Shown here piece by piece: positions 1 to 3,994 of a stretch of 5,416 nt of DNA (position 1 is its first letter; each line of letters begins with the position of its first letter). The position numbers were made by a program, and so were the translations under genes. The notes under the pieces were generated by a model that saw only the letters and a program-made list of their open reading frames with translations, made no database searches and had not been told where the DNA came from. Source of the DNA: Prevotellaceae bacterium (GTDB lineage: Bacteria > Bacteroidota > Bacteroidia > Bacteroidales > UBA932); the NCBI GenBank assembly GCA_031289895.1, contig JAITOP010000106.1, positions 1 through 5,416 of the forward strand, in the 5' to 3' direction.

Positions 1-20
1 AAAAAAGACGATTCATGCCA

Positions 21-36
21 GCCCACCTTTCAGGGC
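21..36. repeat. Possible repeat fragment, GCCC...GGGC
   Basis: The sequence reads GCCC, eight bases, GGGC, so it can form a short 4-bp GC stem in an otherwise AT-rich stretch directly before the first REP-like hairpin. It resembles the GCCCTTTCAGGGC-type palindromes I recall from intergenic DNA of Bacteroidota, but that likeness is from memory and the left side is cut by the window edge. It may be the end of a longer repeat that begins outside the window. Confidence 0.25.
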
Positions 37-41
37 GTAGC

Positions 42-117
42 CGTCATTGCGAGTGTAGCGAAGCAATCCGGAAATTTAACGTTGTGTTTCCGGATTGCTT
101 CATTCTTCGTAATGACG
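42..117. repeat. REP-like hairpin repeat, copy 1
   Basis: This is a near-perfect inverted repeat. The left arm (42-74) begins CGTCATTGCGAG and runs through GAAGCAATCCGGAAA. The right arm (87-117) is TTTCCGGATTGCTTC followed by a slightly shorter tail ending in AATGACG. The loop (75-86) contains the palindrome AACGTT. The first 42 bases match copy 2 (223-264) at 39 positions. GTCATTGCGAG...GAAGCAATC is a widespread interspersed intergenic hairpin in bacterial genomes. I infer that this is a non-autonomous palindromic element; no transposase is present here. It contains no believable gene. Confidence 0.75.
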
Positions 118-173
118 CGCCTCGTGTACTTTTTTTGAACCCCTTGTATATATGACACATAGCTTTTTCTCTT

Positions 174-210
174 AATCCTATTAATCTAAAAATCCTGTAA
201 ATCCTGATTC
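174..210. repeat. Short tandem AATCCT-type repeat
   Basis: Four AATC(C)T units start at 174, 183, 191 and 200, a period of 8-9 bases, with TA-rich spacers. The array sits between the two hairpin repeats. Similar AATCCT/AGGATT arrays occur in intergenic DNA of Bacteroidota as far as I recall. The units are too short and too close together for a CRISPR. No function is visible. Confidence 0.5.
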
Positions 211-222
211 TGACATTTTTTT

Positions 223-294
223 CGTCATTGCGAGCGTAGCGAAGCAATCCAGCAATTTAACGTTCCGTCTGATTGCTCGTACCTCACAATAACG
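223..294. repeat. REP-like hairpin repeat, copy 2, downstream of prmC
   Basis: This is the second copy of the element at 42-117. The left arm starts CGTCATTGCGAGCGTAGCG and the loop again has AATTTAACGTT. The right arm (about 268-294) is more diverged, but GATTGCTCG and CTCACAATAACG still pair with the left arm. Two arm changes (C to T when the arms are aligned) would give G-U wobbles in minus-strand RNA, so the hairpin is still possible in the prmC transcript. It begins 22 bases beyond the prmC stop codon and could act as a 3' end or stabilising hairpin, which is inference. No U-run typical of an intrinsic terminator follows it on the prmC strand. Confidence 0.7.
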
Positions 295-316
295 TGCTAT
301 TCTGCTGCTGTAATTC

Positions 317-1168
317 TTAATTTTTAACTCTTAACATTCGGTTTTTGTTGTTCAGGTCTTTGTGCAGTTTGGTGGCGGTAAATCCTTTTTGTTTGAATAA
401 ATTTTGGGTTTCGTTGGCAAGATTTTCGTTTATTTCTACATAAATTTTTCCGTTGTCGGCAAGGTTTGAAATTGCAAAATCGGCAATGGCACTGTAAAAT
501 TTGAGGGCGTCGTTGTCGGGAACAAACAGTGCTGCGTGCGGCTCGAAATCTAAAACATTTGGTTTCATTTTCGGTTTTTCACACTCGCGCACGTATGGCG
601 GATTGCTTACAATACAGTCGAATTTTATTTGCGTAAAATTTTTTGCCGATAAAATATCTTCACAAAAAAAATTGATGCAAACGCCGTTGTTTTCAGCATT
701 TTGGCTGGCTTTTTCTATTGCTTTTTCCGAAATATCAAGAGCATAAATTTTTGCTTTTTCGATATTTTTTGCAAGCGCAACGGCAATACATCCGCTGCCT
801 GTGCCAATGTCGATAATTGTTGCTGCGTCTTTGTTTTCGGCAATTATCAGGTCAACAAGCTCTTCAGTTTCGGGTCGTGGAATCAGAACATTTTTATCAA
901 CCGAAAATTTTAATCCGTAAAACTCGGTTGCGCCTAAAACGTATTGTATGGGAGTGTGATTTTGCAGCAATTTCACGGCTTGCAAGAAATCATCATCAAA
1001 ATCGCAATTAAGTTTTTTTTGTTTATCAATATAAAAATCGTTTGCCGGAATTTGCCAAAAATGTTGCAGTAATTGCAGGGTTATTTGTCTGATTTCATTT
1101 TCATTAAAAACATTTTGCAATTTATTTTTTACAATATCGGCAATTTTTTCTATTGTCATTTTTTGCAT
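317..1168 (-). CDS. prmC: Peptide chain release factor N5-glutamine methyltransferase PrmC (HemK)
   Basis: This cytoplasmic enzyme uses S-adenosylmethionine to methylate the glutamine of the GGQ motif in release factors RF1 and RF2, which helps translation termination. The 283 residues match the usual family length. The N-terminal helical, release-factor-binding domain covers about residues 1-75. The linker holds EFYG (82-85) and IPRPETEEL (96-104). The Rossmann methyltransferase domain follows, with the SAM loop DIGTGSG (120-126), the acidic strand end ALDIS (143-147) and the signature NPPY (189-192), which binds the substrate glutamine. The chosen ATG overlaps the ddl stop codon as TAATG, suggesting translational coupling in one operon. 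A second ATG lies three codons further in and cannot be excluded. There is no Shine-Dalgarno sequence, as is common in this phylum. The gene ends 22 bases before a hairpin repeat. All key motifs are present and the family call is secure. Confidence 0.96.
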   Translation of the reverse strand: MQKMTIEKIADIVKNKLQNVFNENEIRQITLQLLQHFWQIPANDFYIDKQKKLNCDFDDDFLQAVKLLQNHTPIQYVLGATEFYGLKFSVDKNVLIPRPETEELVDLIIAENKDAATIIDIGTGSGCIAVALAKNIEKAKIYALDISEKAIEKASQNAENNGVCINFFCEDILSAKNFTQIKFDCIVSNPPYVRECEKPKMKPNVLDFEPHAALFVPDNDALKFYSAIADFAISNLADNGKIYVEINENLANETQNLFKQKGFTATKLHKDLNNKNRMLRVKN

Positions 1169-2142
1169 TAATTATTTTTCAGCAAATCTTCTATTTGCAT
1201 TGTAATGACGTTTTCAAGACTTTCGCCCATTGCGTTTATTTGCTGAGGTACAAGACTTTGCGCCGTCATTCCCGGAGCAATATTTATTTCGAGAAAATAT
1301 AATTTTCCGCGACTGTAAATATAATCAATTCGCACAAGCCCTTTGCAGCGCATGAAATTGTAAATGAGCGCCGAAACATCGTGAACCAAATGAGTGGCTT
1401 CTTCCGAAATTTCTGCGGGCGTTATTTCCTGCGATTGCCCGTTGTATTTTGCGTTGTAATCGAAAAATTCGTTTTGCGTAATTATTTCGGTAACAGGTAG
1501 TAACAGTTCTCGGTCGCCTGTTTTTATCAGTCCGCAGGTTAATTCTCTGCCTTCGATAAATTCTTCAATAATTACCGAATTGTCTTCTTTCAAAGCCTCG
1601 TCAACAGCAGCCAACAAGCCGTTTGCTGATTTTACTTTGCTTATTCCGAAACTCGAACCGCCTTCGTTGGGCTTAACAAATACGGGCAATCCAAGCGTTT
1701 TCACGATATTTTCGATGTCGATTTTTTCGCCTTTCAAAACCTGAATTCCTTTTGGCATACATATTCCGGCTGTCGCCAGATACGATTTGCAGGCGAATTT
1801 ATTGAACGAAAGCGCCGCCGTCAACACATCGCAAGTTGAATACGGCATTCGTATCATATCAAAATATCCTTGTAATTTTCCATCTTCGCCTGGCGTGCCG
1901 TGAATAATTACGTAAGCGCAATCGAAAGTGATTTTATTTTGATTTTCGGTAAACGAAAAATCGTTTTTATCAATATCCGTCTCTGTTTCGCCGCGCTGTA
2001 CAAACCATTTTGTTCCTTTAATAACAACCAAAAAAGGATTAAATTTTTTTTTGTCGATAGCCGACATTATCTGAGCCGCGCTTTTCAACGAAATTTCATG
2101 TTCCGATGAGTTTCCGCCCGCTACAATTGCTATGTTTTTCAT
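1168..2142 (-). CDS. ddl: D-alanine--D-alanine ligase
   Basis: This ATP-grasp ligase joins two D-alanines in the cytoplasm to give the dipeptide added to UDP-MurNAc-tripeptide during peptidoglycan synthesis. The 324 residues are a normal family length. In order, the N-terminal substrate domain has AGGNSSEHEISL (8-19), where E14 matches the conserved D-Ala-contacting glutamate, and HGTPGEDG (81-88). The ATP-grasp core has FVKPNEGGSSFG (155-166) and the hinge EEFIEGRE (193-200). The omega loop is DYNAKY (228-233), with the K-Y pair expected of a D-Ala-D-Ala rather than a D-lactate ligase. The metal and substrate residues lie in VRIDY (270-274) and EINIAPGMT (285-293). The stop codon overlaps the prmC start by one base, so ddl is the first gene of a ddl-prmC operon. 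The ATG follows an A-rich leader without a Shine-Dalgarno sequence. There is no sign of damage. Confidence 0.97.
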   Translation of the reverse strand: MKNIAIVAGGNSSEHEISLKSAAQIMSAIDKKKFNPFLVVIKGTKWFVQRGETETDIDKNDFSFTENQNKITFDCAYVIIHGTPGEDGKLQGYFDMIRMPYSTCDVLTAALSFNKFACKSYLATAGICMPKGIQVLKGEKIDIENIVKTLGLPVFVKPNEGGSSFGISKVKSANGLLAAVDEALKEDNSVIIEEFIEGRELTCGLIKTGDRELLLPVTEIITQNEFFDYNAKYNGQSQEITPAEISEEATHLVHDVSALIYNFMRCKGLVRIDYIYSRGKLYFLEINIAPGMTAQSLVPQQINAMGESLENVITMQIEDLLKNN

Positions 2143-2177
2143 TGTTTTATATTCTTTTTATACACAAAATAATCGCG

Positions 2178-2185
2178 TAAAGTTA
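2178..2185 (-). promoter_or_regulatory. Possible -7 box for the ddl-prmC operon
   Basis: Read on the minus strand this is TAACTTTA, seven of eight matches to the Bacteroidota -7 consensus TAnnTTTG. It would give a leader of roughly 30-35 bases before the ddl ATG. No convincing -33 TTTG lies at the right distance, and the region is very AT-rich, so a chance match is possible. TTATTTTG slightly closer to the gene is an equally imperfect alternative. Confidence 0.35.
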
Positions 2186-2201
2186 TAAAAAATAAGTAAA
2201 G

Positions 2202-2221
2202 TAATTATTCATTAATAATTA
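2202..2221. repeat. AT-only inverted repeat in the divergent intergenic region
   Basis: The arms TAATTATT and AATAATTA are perfect 8-base complements around the loop CATT. The repeat lies upstream of the candidate ddl promoter and between two divergent genes. It could be a regulator binding site, but its pure A/T composition makes it cheap to form by chance. Confidence 0.3.
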
Positions 2222-2267
2222 ACAAATATTAAATTACTGATATGCAATATCTTAAAAATCGTTTTAC

Positions 2268-2304
2268 GTGAGTGTTTTTTTAATTTGTGTGAATGTTTTT
2301 TAAA
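2268..2304 (+). repeat. Two direct repeats 21 bp apart upstream of the PAP2 promoter
   Basis: GTGAGTGTTTTTTTAA starts at 2268 and GTGAATGTTTTTTAAA starts at 2289. The two share GTGA-TGTTTTTT and are 21 bases apart, about two helical turns. They lie about 50-85 bases upstream of the start of transcription predicted from the -7 box at 2341. That spacing suits a dimeric activator or repressor on one face of the DNA, but there is no direct evidence for one. Confidence 0.3.
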
Positions 2305-2340
2305 CTTTACATAATATCAAATTTTCGATATGAATATTTA

Positions 2341-2348
2341 TATATTTG
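2341..2348 (+). promoter_or_regulatory. -7 promoter box of the PAP2 gene
   Basis: TATATTTG is an exact match to TAnnTTTG, the -7 element used by the primary sigma factor of Bacteroidota. Transcription would start near 2352-2355 and leave a leader of about 22-25 bases before the ATG at 2377. The -33 region is only T-rich (around 2322) and no clear TTTG is seen there. Confidence 0.65.
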
Positions 2349-2376
2349 CACCTCTATTTATTAAAATTAATATAGT

Positions 2377-3135
2377 ATGAAATTTACATTTATTGCAATT
2401 TTATTTTTTATGATTGCTGTTAACACCTCTGCTCAATATTCAGATACTGCGTTAGTTACAAGCTCAAATAAGTTTAAAATAAAAACAGCATTGGAAATCG
2501 GAATACCGTCTTTAATGATAACTTATGGTATGCTTTCGTTTCATAATCAAGGACTTTTACATATCGACCATTCTACTCAATCTGAGTTGCGCGAAGACAA
2601 TAGAATTACTCATCACAAGTTGGATAATTTTTTTCAGTTTATCCCCTCGGTTGCCGCATTCAGCATGAAATTGTCGGGTGTGCAAAGTACTCATAAATTG
2701 AAAGATATGGTAATTATTTACGGTTTAAGCAATTTACTTGAAACGGCGATAGTGTATTCTACCAAATCGTTTGTAAACAGAACTCGTCCTGATGGTTCAA
2801 AAAATAATTCTTTTCCATCGGGGCATACGGCTACGGCATTTGTTGCGGCAGAGTTTTTGCATCAGGAATATAAAGATAAATCTATTTTCATAAGTCTTGG
2901 CGGTTATGCGGTTGCATCGCTCGTCGGCGGTGCGCGTGTAACCAACAATAAGCACTGGGTAAGCGATGTAGTAACAGGTGCAGGAATTGGAATTATTTCC
3001 ACAAAAATAATATACTGGACGTATCCCTACATACAAAAAACATTCAGTTTGAAAGACAAAAACAAACATCAAACTTTCATTTTTCCATCATACAACGACG
3101 GTATTTTAGGATTGAATTTAGCTTGTCGGTTTTAA
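2377..3135 (+). CDS. Secreted PAP2-superfamily phosphatase, substrate unknown
   Basis: This is a 252-residue phosphatidic-acid-phosphatase type 2 family protein, expected to remove phosphate from a lipid or isoprenoid phosphate on the periplasmic side. Residues 1-19 are a clear signal peptide, with cleavage expected after NTSA before Q20. All three catalytic motifs are present: K130-x6-R137-P138, PSGH at 147-150, and R187-x5-H193-x3-D197, with Ala in place of the usual Ser before R187. H150 and H193 are the expected general acid/base and phospho-histidine nucleophile. Several hydrophobic stretches (about 37-55, 110-128, 168-184, 198-215) fit membrane helices. The last residues alternate polar and hydrophobic and end in Phe, as outer-membrane strands do. 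Candidate roles by family are undecaprenyl-pyrophosphate, phosphatidylglycerophosphate or lipid A phosphatase, and nothing here chooses between them. It is a single-gene unit, divergent from ddl and convergent with the antitoxin gene. Confidence 0.9.
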   Translation: MKFTFIAILFFMIAVNTSAQYSDTALVTSSNKFKIKTALEIGIPSLMITYGMLSFHNQGLLHIDHSTQSELREDNRITHHKLDNFFQFIPSVAAFSMKLSGVQSTHKLKDMVIIYGLSNLLETAIVYSTKSFVNRTRPDGSKNNSFPSGHTATAFVAAEFLHQEYKDKSIFISLGGYAVASLVGGARVTNNKHWVSDVVTGAGIGIISTKIIYWTYPYIQKTFSLKDKNKHQTFIFPSYNDGILGLNLACRF

Positions 3136-3170
3136 ATTTATAATAGAGAAATCATCTGTATTGTTAAGTG

Positions 3171-3183
3171 TAACTTCAAGTTA
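3171..3183. other. Small palindrome between convergent genes
   Basis: TAACTTCAAGTTA is symmetrical around its central C and lies in the 49-base gap between the PAP2 stop and the antitoxin stop. A one-base loop cannot form a stable hairpin and no T-run follows, so I do not call it a terminator. It could be a protein site or chance. Confidence 0.2.
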
Positions 3184-3184
3184 A

Positions 3185-3487
3185 TCAGCATATAGTAAGT
3201 TTCAATCCTAAGGCTTCTGAAATGCTTATGAAAGTAGATAATTGCATATCGGTTTCGCCTTGTTCCAATAAGGCAATATATTCTCTTTTCTTACCGATTT
3301 TTTCAGCAAGTTGTTTTTGAGTAATTTTTTCTTTTTTGCGTGTTTCTTTTAATATCTCAGCATAATACCACGACTTGGCTTTCGCCTCAAACTCTATACG
3401 TTTGGATGTTCCGCGTTTTCCGTAACGTTCGTCAAAAAGTTCATCTGCGGTTTTTAATTTTGCTAATTTTTCTTCATTAAATTCCAT
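3185..3487 (-). CDS. higA: HigA-like antitoxin, XRE-family HTH
   Basis: This 100-residue DNA-binding antitoxin belongs to the HigBA (RelE-superfamily toxin) type. It would bind and neutralise the partner toxin and repress its own operon. Residues 1-45 form the N-terminal segment often seen in this subgroup, with DELFDERYGKRGT (15-27). Residues 46-98 form an HTH_3/XRE fold: helix 2 is QKQLAEKIG (57-65) and the recognition helix is about KREYIALLEQG (67-77), followed by the typical DMQLSTFISISEALG (80-94). The start codon has a good GAGGAA sequence five bases upstream. The frame is fully open, with no damage, although the toxin gene just upstream is broken. It may therefore be a leftover antitoxin, a neutraliser of related toxins in the cell, or a plain regulator. 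The gene symbol is by family resemblance only. Confidence 0.88.
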   Translation of the reverse strand: MEFNEEKLAKLKTADELFDERYGKRGTSKRIEFEAKAKSWYYAEILKETRKKEKITQKQLAEKIGKKREYIALLEQGETDMQLSTFISISEALGLKLTIC

Positions 3488-3492
3488 ATTAT

Positions 3493-3498
3493 TTCCTC
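3493..3498 (-). promoter_or_regulatory. Ribosome binding site of the antitoxin gene
   Basis: GAGGAA on the minus strand is separated by ATAAT (five bases) from the ATG of the antitoxin gene. This supports that start and gives the antitoxin its own translation signal, independent of the broken toxin frame. None of the other starts in the window has such a site. Confidence 0.55.
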
Positions 3499-3536
3499 TT
3501 TTTTAATGATTGTTTTTGCTTTTTCTATCTCTTTTT

Positions 3537-3843
3537 TTATTGTTTGCTGTCTTTTTTCAAAAACGAATTTAATAATACAACCCGTTTTGCTTCCATAAAA
3601 TTTGAATTATCAACGGCTATTAACATTGTTCTATATTCATTTGTTCCAATAGAAACTCTTACTTCATAAAATTCAGTGTTTTGAATTTTTTTTTACAAAT
3701 TTTTCACTTACAACTTTTTGCGTTTGTATGATTTGCAAAGCATAGGCATATTTATCTTATATCCTTGCATTTAAACTATTGTAGTAAGTAGTAAATTCAT
3801 AAGATAATATTACTTTTCTTATTGATTCAATATCTGTTTCCAT
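3537..3843 (-). pseudogene. higB: HigB-like toxin of the RelE superfamily, disrupted
   Basis: Three pieces read as one RelE/HigB (phage Gp49-like) toxin of about 101 residues, an mRNA interferase when intact. Piece 1 starts at the ATG at 3843-3841 and contains VILSYEFTTYYNSLNARI (11-28). Codon 29 is TAA (3759-3757). The same frame continues with DKYAYALQIIQTQKVVSEKF (30-49) and reaches an A9 tract (3694-3686). One base must be removed there for the frame to go on with EFYEVRVSIGTNEYRTMLI (57-75) and then KRVVLLNSFLKK (86-97), stopping at 3539-3537. These last segments carry the family's YELR...EYR...VVLLNxFxKK pattern. If one base is restored at 3538, the frame goes on with KKEIEKAKTIIKKE, a family-like tail that would overlap the antitoxin start and end at 3463. 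The gene is therefore broken at two and probably three places. Its order (toxin before antitoxin, same strand) is that of HigBA loci. Assembly errors could explain the homopolymer shift but less easily the in-frame stop. Confidence 0.8.
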
Positions 3844-3847
3844 CGCG

Positions 3848-3855
3848 CAAAGGTA
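3848..3855 (-). promoter_or_regulatory. -7 box of the toxin-antitoxin operon, very close to the start codon
   Basis: TACCTTTG on the minus strand matches TAnnTTTG exactly and is separated from the toxin ATG by only CGCG. Transcription would begin at or next to the ATG, giving a leaderless or nearly leaderless mRNA. No good -33 TTTG is visible. It is the only strong promoter-like box seen for the antitoxin. Confidence 0.55.
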
Positions 3856-3866
3856 ATATATTTATT

Positions 3867-3876
3867 ACATATATGT
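3867..3876. promoter_or_regulatory. Possible antitoxin operator
   Basis: The perfect 10-base palindrome ACATATATGT lies just upstream of the -7 box, where XRE-type antitoxins often bind to repress their own operon. It borders a short GT run (to about 3881). The position is suggestive, but short AT palindromes are common in such DNA. Confidence 0.3.
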
Positions 3877-3944
3877 GTGTGTTTAATTTTTTTTAACATT
3901 TATTCAGCGTTGCTTATCTATGCCTATTTTAGAAATTCTTGTGT

Positions 3945-3989
3945 TTTTTGTGAATTTTTATGCCTTTTGCGATAAATAAATCACAAAAA
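3945..3989. other. Inverted repeat downstream of gltX
   Basis: TTTTTGTGA (3945-3953) and TCACAAAAA (3981-3989) are perfect 9-base complements with a 27-base, partly pairing interior. The element starts five bases beyond the gltX stop. It may form a 3' hairpin on the gltX mRNA, but the stem is A/T-rich, the loop is long, and the RNA beyond it is A-rich rather than U-rich, so it is not a standard intrinsic terminator. Confidence 0.3.
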
Positions 3990-3994
3990 CATCT

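Noticed and set aside
44..247. 67-codon open frame on the minus strand
   Set aside because: It runs through both the hairpin repeat and the AATCCT array, has no family likeness, and is explained by repeat sequence.
42..294. CRISPR array from the repeated 42-base block
   Set aside because: There are only two copies, each a long self-complementary hairpin with diverged right arms. No regular spacers and no cas genes are seen.
2143..2376. Small RNA or riboswitch in the divergent intergenic region
   Set aside because: The sequence is almost all A/T, with no stable GC-containing stem, no conserved riboswitch core and no terminator.
3136..3184. Shared bidirectional terminator between the PAP2 gene and the antitoxin gene
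   Set aside because: The only symmetrical sequence, TAACTTCAAGTTA, has a one-base centre and no flanking T-runs.
3537..3843. Programmed frameshifting or stop readthrough giving a functional toxin
   Set aside because: The A9 tract is slippery, but a TAA at codon 29 precedes it and a further stop or shift follows. Decay is simpler.
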